Positions 1-8,104 of a DNA stretch of 43,982 nucleotides are shown here, in pieces. A program made the position numbers and the translations under genes. The stretch covers positions 1-43,982 of the forward strand of contig JABAZL010000189.1 in the NCBI GenBank assembly GCA_018608425.1, given 5' to 3'. The DNA comes from Flavobacteriaceae bacterium. GTDB lineage: Bacteria; Bacteroidota; Bacteroidia; Flavobacteriales; Flavobacteriaceae. The notes under the pieces are model-generated. The model had not been told where the DNA came from and made no database searches. It saw nothing but the letters and a program-made list of their open reading frames with translations. The first letter of the stretch is position 1. Every line of letters begins with the position of its first letter.

Positions 1-86
1 ATCAGTATAAAAAAGCGCAATCCATAATTGAAATTATGGCAACTGAATTTAAAATCCTTGGAGAATATCCAAACAATAAGATATGA
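1..86 (+). CDS. pheA: Prephenate dehydratase, C-terminal end (partial)
   Basis: The first 83 bases read open in one frame and end at a TGA that overlaps the next gene's ATG (ATGA). The last residues, EFKILGEYPNNKI, resemble the end of the ACT regulatory domain of prephenate dehydratase, which converts prephenate to phenylpyruvate for phenylalanine synthesis. The identity rests mainly on context: in Flavobacteriaceae pheA commonly precedes the aminotransferase, tyrA and DAHP synthase genes seen here. The N-terminal and catalytic parts lie outside the window. The overlap implies translational coupling with the following aminotransferase. Confidence 0.65.
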   Translation, partial: QYKKAQSIIEIMATEFKILGEYPNNKI

Positions 87-1237
87 GTACATCAACAGCA
101 CAACGCCTTGAAAGCGTAAAAGAATATTACTTCTCAAAGAAACTTAGAGAGGTAGCGGCTTTAATTAAGGCTGGAAATCCGATTCTTAATATGGGAATTG
201 GAAGTCCAGACTTACCGCCAGATCCGTCTGTACTCGATGCTATGCAGCAGAGTCTGTCGGATTCTAAAGCCCATATGTATCAAAGTTATCAGGGGTTGCC
301 CGAATTGCGTGAAGCCATCGCATCTTTTTATCAATTACACTATGATGTAACCTTAAACCCTGCCAACGAAATACTTCCTTTGATGGGTTCTAAAGAAGGG
401 ATCATGCATATTTCTATGGCATTTTTGGATAAGGGAGATCAAGTGTTAATTCCCAATCCGGGATACCCTACCTACAGCTCCGTTACCCAGTTACTTGAAG
501 CAGAAGCTGTATTCTACGATCTTAAAGAAACGAATAATTGGCAACCCGATTTTGAAGCGCTAGATCAATTGGATACGAGTCGCATCAAAATCATGTGGTT
601 GAATTATCCGCATATGCCAACAGGCGCACAAGTTGACACGAATACCTTTAAACGTTTAATCACTTGGGCTAAAAAGAATGACGTTTTATTGATCAATGAC
701 AATCCGTATAGCTTTATACTCAACGATGCTCCGCAGAGTCTGATGAGTCAGCCTGGAGCAATGGAAGTTGCCATGGAACTGAACTCTTTGAGTAAGGCTT
801 TTAACTTAGCAGGATGGAGAGTGGGTATGCTTTCCGGGAATACAGAACACATCAATGCTGTACTCAAGGTGAAAAGTAATATGGATTCTGGTATGTTTTA
901 TGGAATCCAAAAAGGAGCTATAGCCGCTTTACAATTAGAAACCTCTTGGTTTGATGAGCTCAATAAAGTATATGCAGAACGCAGAACAGCCATGATTGAA
1001 TTGGCAACACTTATGGGGAGCACTTTCGATCCAAAAAGTGTAGGGATGTTTCTGTGGGCGAAGTTGAATGACCCTTCAATTAAGTCAGAAGAATTTATTG
1101 ATACTATCCTCAAAGAACACCATATCTTCATTACCCCAGGTACTATTTTTGGAAGCCAAGGAGAAGGATATATTCGCTTTTCACTGTGCGTAAAAGTAGA
1201 ACAAATTCAAACCGCAATTAATCGACTGAAATCATGA
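83..1237 (+). CDS. Class I/II PLP-dependent aminotransferase in the aromatic cluster
   Basis: A 384-residue fold-type I aminotransferase. The PLP lysine sits in SLSKAFNLAGWRVG, and the C-terminal carboxylate-binding arginine is probably the one in GYIRFSLC. The usual NPNNPTG loop reads NYPHMPTGA. It lies between pheA and tyrA with 4-nt overlaps on both sides, so it probably transaminates phenylpyruvate or 4-hydroxyphenylpyruvate as the last step of Phe/Tyr synthesis. Substrate choice cannot be read from sequence; a general aspartate or LL-diaminopimelate-type activity is possible. The start ATG overlaps the pheA stop and gives MSTSTAQRLESV, a full-length N-terminus. Confidence 0.88.
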   Translation: MSTSTAQRLESVKEYYFSKKLREVAALIKAGNPILNMGIGSPDLPPDPSVLDAMQQSLSDSKAHMYQSYQGLPELREAIASFYQLHYDVTLNPANEILPLMGSKEGIMHISMAFLDKGDQVLIPNPGYPTYSSVTQLLEAEAVFYDLKETNNWQPDFEALDQLDTSRIKIMWLNYPHMPTGAQVDTNTFKRLITWAKKNDVLLINDNPYSFILNDAPQSLMSQPGAMEVAMELNSLSKAFNLAGWRVGMLSGNTEHINAVLKVKSNMDSGMFYGIQKGAIAALQLETSWFDELNKVYAERRTAMIELATLMGSTFDPKSVGMFLWAKLNDPSIKSEEFIDTILKEHHIFITPGTIFGSQGEGYIRFSLCVKVEQIQTAINRLKS

Positions 1238-2088
1238 AAATCTATGTAATTGGAATCGGTTTGATCGGTGGATCTATGGTTTTAGATCTAAAGGATACTC
1301 TGCAAGGTGTTGAAATTATTGGTGTAGATTCCAATAAGACACATCTTGACCAAGCGTTGCAGATTGGAATTATTGACCGTATTGGTTCTTTAGAAACGAT
1401 AAAGGAAGCTGATCGGGTTATTTTAAGTATCCCTGTGAAAGAGTCAATGCAACTTTTACCAGAACTTTTAGATCAGCTACATGCTGATGCATTGCTTTGG
1501 GATGTAGGGTCGACCAAAGAACAACTGTGCAAACTCCTTGCGAGTCATCCCAAACGCGATCAGTTTTTAGCTGCCCATCCAATTGCTGGAACTGAATTTT
1601 CGGGACCACAAGCGGCACATAAAGGTCTTTTTCAAGGGAAGCCACAGATTTTATGTGAATCCAATAAAACCCGTCCAGACCTGTTGTTGTGGGCAAAACA
1701 AACCTTTCGTCAGATGGGAATGTACTTGCGTTTTATGGAAGCAGAAGCGCACGACAAGCACATGGCTTACGTTTCTCATTTATCACACATCAGCTCTTTT
1801 ATGTTAGGAAAAACTGTTCTTGAGAAAGAAGAGGATGAGAATAATATCTTTGACCTCGCGGGAAGTGGATTTGAGTCTACCGTTCGTTTGGCAAAAAGCT
1901 CTCCGGCAATGTGGACACCTATTTTTGAGCAAAATAAAGATAATGTGGTAGAAACTCTAGACGCATACATACAGAATTTGGAACACTTTAAAAGCCTCCT
2001 TGTTAAGGATGACTACAGCGCTTTGTTTCAAGAGATGAAGAACACGAATCAATTAACATCAATATTAAACGGAATCAGTAAAAAATAA
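1234..2088 (+). CDS. tyrA: Prephenate dehydrogenase
   Basis: A 284-residue NAD(P)-dependent dehydrogenase that oxidatively decarboxylates prephenate to 4-hydroxyphenylpyruvate in tyrosine synthesis. The N-terminal Rossmann glycine motif is IGIGLIGGSM, residues 6-15. Active-site motifs include DVGSTK, AHPIAGTEFSGP and the SHLSHI histidine segment. The C-terminal half is helical, and no extra ACT domain follows, so feedback control would have to act elsewhere. Its ATG overlaps the upstream aminotransferase stop by 4 nt (ATGA), and the DAHP synthase gene follows after 10 nt, so it is a middle gene of the operon. Confidence 0.93.
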   Translation: MKIYVIGIGLIGGSMVLDLKDTLQGVEIIGVDSNKTHLDQALQIGIIDRIGSLETIKEADRVILSIPVKESMQLLPELLDQLHADALLWDVGSTKEQLCKLLASHPKRDQFLAAHPIAGTEFSGPQAAHKGLFQGKPQILCESNKTRPDLLLWAKQTFRQMGMYLRFMEAEAHDKHMAYVSHLSHISSFMLGKTVLEKEEDENNIFDLAGSGFESTVRLAKSSPAMWTPIFEQNKDNVVETLDAYIQNLEHFKSLLVKDDYSALFQEMKNTNQLTSILNGISKK

Positions 2089-2098
2089 ATCAAACAAA

Positions 2099-3181
2099 AT
2101 GGAAAATAAACCTCAGATGAGAGAATGGCTTAACGACTTCGGTCTCTCTCACCCTCTTGTAATCGGTGGACCTTGTAGTGCCGAAACAGAAGAACAAGTA
2201 TTAAAAATTGCACACGAACTCAAAGATACCGACGTTACGGTTCTTCGTGCTGGAATTTGGAAACCAAGAACTCGTCCCGGAATGTTCGAAGGGGTAGGAG
2301 CGATTGGGTTGAAATGGTTGCAAAAAGCAAAAGCAGAAACAGGCTTATTAACTGCTACCGAAGTTGCAAATGCAGTCCATGTTAAACTCGCTTTAGAACA
2401 CGATGTGGATATCCTTTGGATTGGTGCTCGTTCTACTGTAAGCCCTTTTATCATGCAAGAAATTGCTGATGCACTTGAAGGAACAGATAAAATCGTTTTA
2501 GTCAAAAACCCTGTAAATCCAGATTTGGCTTTATGGCTAGGAGGTGTTGAGCGTTTGTATACTGCAAACATCAAAAAACTAGGCTTGATTCACAGAGGTT
2601 TTTCTTCATACGAGAAATCAAAATATAGAAATAATCCGGAATGGCAAATCGCAGTTGAGGCACAAAACAAATTTCCAGACCTTCCTATGATCTGTGATCC
2701 TTCGCACATTGCAGGTAAAAGAGACTTGATTTTTGACATTTGTCAAACGGCACTCGATTTAAATTTCGATGGACTTATGGTTGAGTCGCACTGGGATCCA
2801 GACAATGCATGGAGTGATGCTGCACAGCAGGTAACACCAACTGTTTTAGTTCAAATCATGAAAGATCTTAAGATCAGAAAAGAGAGTAATGAAGAAGAGG
2901 CGTATACAACCGCATTGAATACTTTACGTGCACAAATTGATATTGCGGATCAAACAATCCTCGATACCCTTGGAAAACGAATGAAAGTAGCTGAAGATAT
3001 CGGAACATTGAAAAAATCTAAAAACGTTGCTGTTTTACAGAACAAGCGTTGGAATGAGATTTTAGGTAAAATGATTCTAGAAGGGCAAGATCGTAATTTG
3101 TCAGAAGAATTTATCCTTAAGATTTTTAAAGCAATTCATCAAGAATCGATCAATCACCAAGAAGAGGTTGTAAATAAATAA
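2099..3181 (+). CDS. Bifunctional DAHP synthase / chorismate mutase
   Basis: A 360-residue fusion. Residues 1 to about 265 form a class I-beta-type 3-deoxy-7-phosphoheptulonate synthase (GGPCSAETEEQV, RAGIWKPRTRPGMFEG, KNPVNPD, HRGFSS, CDPSHIAGKR), which joins PEP and erythrose-4-phosphate. The C-terminal ~85 residues are an AroQ-type chorismate mutase helix bundle (LRAQIDIADQTILDTLGKRM). In related fusions the mutase domain also mediates feedback inhibition by prephenate; this is family knowledge and was not tested. Last gene of the aromatic operon, followed by a strong terminator. The fusion is typical of Bacteroidota. Confidence 0.95.
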   Translation: MENKPQMREWLNDFGLSHPLVIGGPCSAETEEQVLKIAHELKDTDVTVLRAGIWKPRTRPGMFEGVGAIGLKWLQKAKAETGLLTATEVANAVHVKLALEHDVDILWIGARSTVSPFIMQEIADALEGTDKIVLVKNPVNPDLALWLGGVERLYTANIKKLGLIHRGFSSYEKSKYRNNPEWQIAVEAQNKFPDLPMICDPSHIAGKRDLIFDICQTALDLNFDGLMVESHWDPDNAWSDAAQQVTPTVLVQIMKDLKIRKESNEEEAYTTALNTLRAQIDIADQTILDTLGKRMKVAEDIGTLKKSKNVAVLQNKRWNEILGKMILEGQDRNLSEEFILKIFKAIHQESINHQEEVVNK

Positions 3182-3196
3182 CCCATTTTACTTCAC

Positions 3197-3226
3197 AAAA
3201 AAACCGGCAATTGCCGGTTTTTTTAT
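3197..3226. terminator. Bidirectional rho-independent terminator
   Basis: AAACCGGCAATTGCCGGTTT (3201-3220) is a perfect 20-bp palindrome with an A-run on the left and a T-run on the right, so it can fold as a terminator on either strand. It lies between the convergent DAHP synthase (+) and aspartate aminotransferase (-) genes and probably serves both. Confidence 0.9.
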
Positions 3227-3245
3227 TTTATAAAAGACTGAAAAA

Positions 3246-4430
3246 CTATCCAAGAGCTTTTGCAATTCGTGCAACAGCTTCTTTTATGTTATCTTCAGAT
3301 GCAGCGTATGAAATCCGAATACAAGCATCGTTTCCAAAAGCTTCACCTGTTACAGTAGCAACATGGGCTTTCTCCAATAAGAAGAGAGCAAAGTCACTAG
3401 CGTTATTGATAAGCGTTCCATCTATTGTTTTTCCAAAGTAAAACGAAACATCAGGGAATACATAAAATGCACCCTCTGGACGATTCAATTTAAAGCCTTC
3501 AATTTGTTCTAATAAACCAATGATGAGGTCTCTTCGTGTATTGAATTCATCAACCATGTACTGAATTCTACTTACAGGTTCCAAAAGTGCAGTAATTGTA
3601 GCACGTTGTGCAATACAATTTGCACCACTTGTAATCTGACCTTGCATTTTATTACAGGCTTTAGCAATCCATTCGGCTGCACCAATATATCCAATTCTCC
3701 ATCCAGTCATGGCAAATGCTTTAGCCACGCCATTTACGGTAATCGTACGGTCGTATAATTCTGGAATACGAGCGATGCTGAAATGTGCAGTACCATAATT
3801 GATATGCTCATAGATTTCATCAGATAAAATATAGATGTCAGGGTGCTTCTCTAATACTTTTCCGAGGGCTCTATATTCTGCTTCTGTGTATATAGTTCCA
3901 CTTGGGTTGTTTGGCGAATTGAACATAATCAATTTCGTCTTGGGTGTAATTGCAGCTTCCAATTGCTCTGGAGTAATCTTGAAATCCGTTTCTATAGAAG
4001 ATGGGATGATGATTGACTTAGCTTCTGCTAAGGTTGCAATTGCAGAGTAGCTTACCCAATATGGAGCTGGAAGTAATACTTCATCTCCCGGATTAAGCAA
4101 TACCATGCATAAGTTCGCAATCGATTGTTTTGCTCCCGTAGAAACAACAATTTGAGAAGGCTTGTAATCCAGTTGATTGTCGTGCTCAAATTTCGTGCAA
4201 ATAGCTTCTTTCAAATCTGCGTATCCATCTACAGGAGAATAGGAGTTGTAGTTGTCTTTTACAGCTTGTATTGCAGCGTCTTTTATGTATTCGGGCGTGT
4301 TGAAGTCAGGTTCTCCAAGACTTAGACCAATAATGTCTACGCCCTTGTTTTTTAGCTCGCGAGCTTTTGCTGCCATTGCCAAAGTGGCCGAAACAGGCAG
4401 GCTGTTTATTCTATCCGATAATGCATCCAT
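3246..4430 (-). CDS. aspC: Aspartate aminotransferase (class I)
   Basis: A 394-residue PLP enzyme exchanging amino groups between aspartate/glutamate and their 2-oxo acids. Motifs are in family order: GLSLGEPDFNTP, STGAKQSIAN, FNSPNNPSGT, SDEIYEH, the PLP-lysine segment VNGVAKAFAMTGWRIGY, and RISYAAS near the end with the carboxylate-binding Arg. Length matches bacterial I-gamma aspartate aminotransferases. It follows the desaturase gene on the same strand after 12 nt, suggesting cotranscription, although no functional link is obvious. It ends facing the palindromic terminator. Confidence 0.93.
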   Translation of the reverse strand: MDALSDRINSLPVSATLAMAAKARELKNKGVDIIGLSLGEPDFNTPEYIKDAAIQAVKDNYNSYSPVDGYADLKEAICTKFEHDNQLDYKPSQIVVSTGAKQSIANLCMVLLNPGDEVLLPAPYWVSYSAIATLAEAKSIIIPSSIETDFKITPEQLEAAITPKTKLIMFNSPNNPSGTIYTEAEYRALGKVLEKHPDIYILSDEIYEHINYGTAHFSIARIPELYDRTITVNGVAKAFAMTGWRIGYIGAAEWIAKACNKMQGQITSGANCIAQRATITALLEPVSRIQYMVDEFNTRRDLIIGLLEQIEGFKLNRPEGAFYVFPDVSFYFGKTIDGTLINNASDFALFLLEKAHVATVTGEAFGNDACIRISYAASEDNIKEAVARIAKALG

Positions 4431-4442
4431 AAAGTAACAAGT

Positions 4443-5543
4443 TTAAACAGGTTGTACACCCATTTGTTTTAAAAATCTAAAGTGCGAAAATAAGGCACTT
4501 CTAGTAGTTTTATACTCGTTATAGGGTAAATTAAATTCTTTTGCAGTTTTCTTAACAATTTTAGCAATATCTGTGTAATGTACATGGCTAATATGCGGAA
4601 AAATGTGATGTTCGATCTGATGATTCAATCCACCAGTAAACCAGTTCATGAATTTGTTTTTGGTAGAAAAGTTAACCGTAGTTAGCAACTGATGAATTGC
4701 CCAAGTGTTTTTCATTGTCCCAGTTTCTTTATCTGGTAGAGGCATTTGAGCATCTTCAATGATATGGGCCAATTGAAATACAAGACTTAAAATAAGACCA
4801 GCAACATAATGCATTGCAAAAAAGCCAATCAAAATTTTCCACCAAGCCATTTCAAGAAAAAGCATGGGTACTACGATCCAGATGGATGCATATAAAACTT
4901 TGGTGAAAATCAAAATAACCCATTGACGTATAGGTTGTAACGCTTTGCGATAGGTGATTTTACGTTTTAGAAATCGGTATGTTTGTTGGAAATCGGTGCT
5001 AATCGCCCAGTTGATGGTCAATAAACCATAGAGAAGTACAGAGTATAAATGCTGAAACTTGTGTATTGGCAACCATTTGCTATGCTTCGAAAAACGGATA
5101 ATACGTCCCGCTTCAAGATCTTCATCATGCCCATGAATATTAGTGTAGGTATGGTGAAGAATGTTGTGCTGTACTTTCCAGTTGTGCACGTTACCTGCTA
5201 AAATATAGATACTGGATCCCATTAATTTATTGATCCATGGAATTTTGGAAAATGATCCATGATTACCATCGTGCATTACATTCATCCCAACTCCTGCTAT
5301 TCCAACTCCCATTGCTAGGGCAAAAAGAAGCTTAATCCAGGCGTTAAATTCAGTGAATAGAATTAAGAAATAAGGCGCGACAACCAAAGCGAGCATGAAA
5401 ATTGTTTTAATATACAGCTTCCAATTCCCTGTTTTTGGTGTATTTATGTTTTTAAAGTGCTCATTTACACGTTTATTAAGTGTGATGAAAAACTTTTTTG
5501 GATCTTTTCTAGAAAACCTTAGAGGCGCATTTTCATTCGACAT
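4443..5543 (-). CDS. Membrane fatty acid desaturase (acyl-CoA/lipid type)
   Basis: A 366-residue integral membrane di-iron desaturase with all three histidine boxes: HDGNHGS at about residue 91, HNILHH at 126-131 and HQIEHH at 308-313. The QxxHH form of the third box is typical of front-end and linoleoyl-CoA-type desaturases; no cytochrome b5 domain is present. Hydrophobic stretches at about 45-65 and 70-90 and another pair after residue 190 fit the usual four-helix arrangement. It likely introduces double bonds into membrane acyl chains; regiospecificity cannot be inferred. Divergent from rsmG and followed by aspC. Confidence 0.88.
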   Translation of the reverse strand: MSNENAPLRFSRKDPKKFFITLNKRVNEHFKNINTPKTGNWKLYIKTIFMLALVVAPYFLILFTEFNAWIKLLFALAMGVGIAGVGMNVMHDGNHGSFSKIPWINKLMGSSIYILAGNVHNWKVQHNILHHTYTNIHGHDEDLEAGRIIRFSKHSKWLPIHKFQHLYSVLLYGLLTINWAISTDFQQTYRFLKRKITYRKALQPIRQWVILIFTKVLYASIWIVVPMLFLEMAWWKILIGFFAMHYVAGLILSLVFQLAHIIEDAQMPLPDKETGTMKNTWAIHQLLTTVNFSTKNKFMNWFTGGLNHQIEHHIFPHISHVHYTDIAKIVKKTAKEFNLPYNEYKTTRSALFSHFRFLKQMGVQPV

Positions 5544-5556
5544 ACTAAATAGATTA

Positions 5557-5591
5557 TTTGTGGTTTATTCGTTTAACTAGTTATATTTTTG
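5557..5591 (+). promoter_or_regulatory. Bacteroidota-type promoter for rsmG
   Basis: TATTTTTG at 5584-5591 fits the TAnnTTTG -7 box exactly. A TTTG at 5557-5560 could serve as the -33 box, although the 23-bp spacing is slightly long. Transcription would start near 5598, downstream of the ATG used by the ORF track at 5558, which supports the internal TTG start for rsmG. Confidence 0.6.
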
Positions 5592-5605
5592 CTAAAATTT
5601 ATATT

Positions 5606-6223
5606 TTGAATATAGTAGAACATTATTTCCCAGATCTTTCTCTTCGTAAAAAGAAGCAATTTACACAATTGGAGTCACTTTATGGAGAGTGGAACGAAAA
5701 AATTAACGTCATATCTCGGAAAGACATTGCAGAACTGTATGAAAGACACGTACTTCACTCCATAAGCATTGCTCGTCTAATTGAATTTGCTCCAGGAACA
5801 CAAATTCTTGACGTCGGTACTGGTGGTGGTTTTCCTGGGATTCCTTTGGCCATACTCTTTCCTCAGGTCGATTTCTTTCTGATTGACAGTACTGGAAAGA
5901 AAATAAAAGTAGTACAAGAAATTAGTCAGGCTCTTGATTTACGAAATGTAGAAGCACGTCATCAACGCGCACAAGATTTTAAACGCCCTGTTGATTTTGT
6001 TGTTAGCAGAGCAGTTACTCGAATGGATGTTTTTGTTCCTTGGATAAAAAAGAATATTGCAAAAAAAAGCAAACATAATTTACCAAATGGTATTCTTTAT
6101 CTCAAGGGTGGAGATTTAAATGAAGAGCTCAAAGGATTTCCTAAAGCCAAAACATTTCCCTTGTCTGATTTCTTTGAAGAAGAATTTTTTGAAACTAAAA
6201 AAATTGTCCATTTGCCGTTATAG
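5606..6223 (+). CDS. rsmG: 16S rRNA (guanine-N7) methyltransferase RsmG (GidB)
   Basis: RsmG uses SAM to methylate N7 of G527 in 16S rRNA (E. coli numbering). The SAM-binding motif ILDVGTGGGFPGIPLA and the conserved segments INVISRKDI, ERHVLHS and VSRAVTRMD are all present. I place the start at TTG 5606 (205 aa; NIVEHYFPDL), not the track's ATG 5558, because the family begins just before the YFPDL segment and a promoter box lies between the two candidates. Upstream residues MWFIRLTSYIFAKIYI look like translated leader. It converges on apaG, whose stop is 9 nt away. Confidence 0.92.
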   Translation: MNIVEHYFPDLSLRKKKQFTQLESLYGEWNEKINVISRKDIAELYERHVLHSISIARLIEFAPGTQILDVGTGGGFPGIPLAILFPQVDFFLIDSTGKKIKVVQEISQALDLRNVEARHQRAQDFKRPVDFVVSRAVTRMDVFVPWIKKNIAKKSKHNLPNGILYLKGGDLNEELKGFPKAKTFPLSDFFEEEFFETKKIVHLPL

Positions 6224-6232
6224 GCAATGAAT

Positions 6233-6619
6233 TTAGTTTAACGAGAATGGGGTGTCGAGCTGAAATACGGGTACTTCTACTTCAAACTCTTTTGCAGAAC
6301 TGTGGTTGATCATCGTGTAAAACCCTTTCATCGCTCCTGTGGGAGAAGTTAAAATACAACCCGATTCGTATTGAACCACTTGACCTGATTTCATTATTGG
6401 TTTTTTACCTACAACACCGGGTCCATTAACGATTTGAGTGGGCTTGCTACTTTCCATTATCTTCCAATGCCGTTTGATGAGTTGAACTACATCCTTGCTC
6501 TGGTTTTCTATGGTAATCAAATAACGAAAGGCATAATTTGGGGTGCTGTTTTTTAGAAAACTGCCCTCATAGCGTGTTTCAACTGAAACACGAATCCCTT
6601 TGGTTACTTGCTGAATCAT
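6233..6619 (-). CDS. apaG: ApaG domain protein
   Basis: A 128-residue single-domain protein of the ApaG family (FN3-like beta sandwich). Diagnostic motifs are NGPGVVGKKPIMKSG, YESGCILTSPTGAMKGFY and an N-terminal VSVETRYEGS strand. ApaG was linked genetically to Co2+ resistance and Mg2+ efflux in enterobacteria, but its biochemical role remains unclear, so the name should not be taken as a transporter assignment. Length is normal for the family. It lies 56 nt downstream of the T9SS plug gene on the same strand and converges with rsmG. Confidence 0.92.
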   Translation of the reverse strand: MIQQVTKGIRVSVETRYEGSFLKNSTPNYAFRYLITIENQSKDVVQLIKRHWKIMESSKPTQIVNGPGVVGKKPIMKSGQVVQYESGCILTSPTGAMKGFYTMINHSSAKEFEVEVPVFQLDTPFSLN

Positions 6620-6675
6620 TTGCTCTTAATTTTATAAGATTCAATTGCAATATAATCATAATTAACAAAATAGAT

Positions 6676-7929
6676 TTAATTTTCTATTTCAAAGGATGAA
6701 AGTGTTCTTGTCGCAATCAATGCATCGTGTTGACTTCCAATAAGTCGTGTGTATATCAATATGATGTACTGATTTTCAGTAGCAGCGTGGGAACCACTTA
6801 CATTGTTTTTATCCAATCCTTCCTCAGATTTCCAAATGTATTTGTAGTTATAGAATCCTTGTTTCAAAAGTAGAGTTCCCTCATAAACTTCATAACTAGG
6901 GTTGTACGTTAGCTTGTATTGATCTTTCAATTCGTAATTAGAAAACTTGCCGTAAATATATATTTCTTCTTCTTTGAGGGTGTATTGCTTGGCTAAGCTA
7001 AAGTATACCTGAGTATAGTCTGCCTCAATAGCAGAGTCTTGACCTTGAACTGTGTTGATAGCAAAATCTCCGTTGATGTCAGGATTGTAAGTGTAAGGAT
7101 AGTTTTTTCGTTCGGCATCAGTAAACAAATAGGTTTGGTAAACATCTTCTTGTTCCACATGACTGATACTAGGATTTACCACCCGACTATCTTTAGTGTC
7201 GAAATAAAAAAACTCATTTCCACCTTCGAATTGTAAGGGTAGGTCATACCGATAATGTAATTCTTGCCCAATGACGTATTGGGGTTTCGAAATTGTTTTG
7301 ATAGCATCCCATTGCTCGTTTTGAAGAAGTACGATATTCAAATCGCTGTTTGGATTTCGAAGGTTAAAACCAACTGGGTTTAGAGAAAATTGTACCGTTT
7401 GATGGGAGGAATATTGCGCGAGCTCTCTACTTCGAAAAACGCCTCCTTCGATCGAAGCTAAATTTTCATGAATCAAAAACTTGCGTCTAAACATCAACTC
7501 ATCCGAGCTGTCGTAAATCGAAACCATATAATTACCCGAGTGTTTGAATTGCGTATTTTCGTTAGGAAGGGTCAATTCGTAGTGGGTGTAGCGCTGTAAA
7601 GTTCCGTAAGAACTTCGATAATTCGAAATGCGTTGGTCATCAAAACCTTTTAAATATTCGTTTTTAAATAAGTTGGATGGTGTCCAATCGTGATTAAAGT
7701 ATTCAATACGGTAATAATAGTCGTTTTCTTCTGCCAAAAGATCATCAAATTCAAGTACAAATGATTCTCCTTTTTGAACTAATGGGAACTGATGCTTTCC
7801 TTCGATTGCTTTAAAAGAAATACTTTTAAGAAATGGCGCGTTGGTAATTTCGTTTAAGGCTTGACTATAGCCAGAAAAGAGCACGAATAGGGTTGTTAAA
7901 AGAGGTAAAAATGTCCTTAGGGCTTCCAT
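6676..7929 (-). CDS. Type IX secretion system plug protein (DUF5103)
   Basis: A 417-residue secreted or periplasmic protein with an N-terminal signal sequence (FLPLLTTLFVLFSGYSQA). The conserved N-terminal beta domain reads PFLKSISFKAIEGKHQFPLV, then YYYRIEYFNHDWTPSNL. In Flavobacterium johnsoniae a protein of this family plugs the periplasmic side of the SprA translocon of the type IX secretion system. I start it at ATG 7929 rather than 7947 because a TAnnTTTG box lies between the two, and the signal peptide directly follows the second Met. It precedes apaG and diverges from nqrA. Whether it acts as the plug here is inferred from family membership. Confidence 0.82.
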   Translation of the reverse strand: MEALRTFLPLLTTLFVLFSGYSQALNEITNAPFLKSISFKAIEGKHQFPLVQKGESFVLEFDDLLAEENDYYYRIEYFNHDWTPSNLFKNEYLKGFDDQRISNYRSSYGTLQRYTHYELTLPNENTQFKHSGNYMVSIYDSSDELMFRRKFLIHENLASIEGGVFRSRELAQYSSHQTVQFSLNPVGFNLRNPNSDLNIVLLQNEQWDAIKTISKPQYVIGQELHYRYDLPLQFEGGNEFFYFDTKDSRVVNPSISHVEQEDVYQTYLFTDAERKNYPYTYNPDINGDFAINTVQGQDSAIEADYTQVYFSLAKQYTLKEEEIYIYGKFSNYELKDQYKLTYNPSYEVYEGTLLLKQGFYNYKYIWKSEEGLDKNNVSGSHAATENQYIILIYTRLIGSQHDALIATRTLSSFEIEN

Positions 7930-7933
7930 CTCA

Positions 7934-7941
7934 CAAAGATA
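7934..7941 (-). promoter_or_regulatory. -7 promoter box for the T9SS plug gene
   Basis: On the minus strand TATCTTTG matches TAnnTTTG exactly and ends 4 nt before ATG 7929. Transcription would begin almost at the start codon, giving a very short or absent 5' leader. No convincing -33 TTTG is visible at normal spacing. Confidence 0.55.
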
Positions 7942-8066
7942 CAACATCTCGATTAATTTCTATATTCATAAAAGTAACAACCAAGAAGGTTAAACAAGTT
8001 GTTTAGAATGAGTATAAATAAAATGAATTACTTATAAATCCACTTTTAGTAGATGGTTTTAATTAG

Positions 8067-8074
8067 TAAATTTG
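8067..8074 (+). promoter_or_regulatory. -7 promoter box for the nqr operon
   Basis: TAAATTTG matches TAnnTTTG and lies 30 nt upstream of the nqrA ATG. A weak T-rich -33 candidate (TTTA, 8045-8048) sits 18 bp upstream. This is the only good promoter I see before the six nqr genes. Confidence 0.6.
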
Positions 8075-8104
8075 CATGATTTTTAGAATTTAATAATTCA
8101 ATTC

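Noticed and set aside
2149-2574. 141-aa minus-strand ORF inside the DAHP synthase gene
   Set aside because: It is a shadow of a strongly supported plus-strand gene and shows no family motif.
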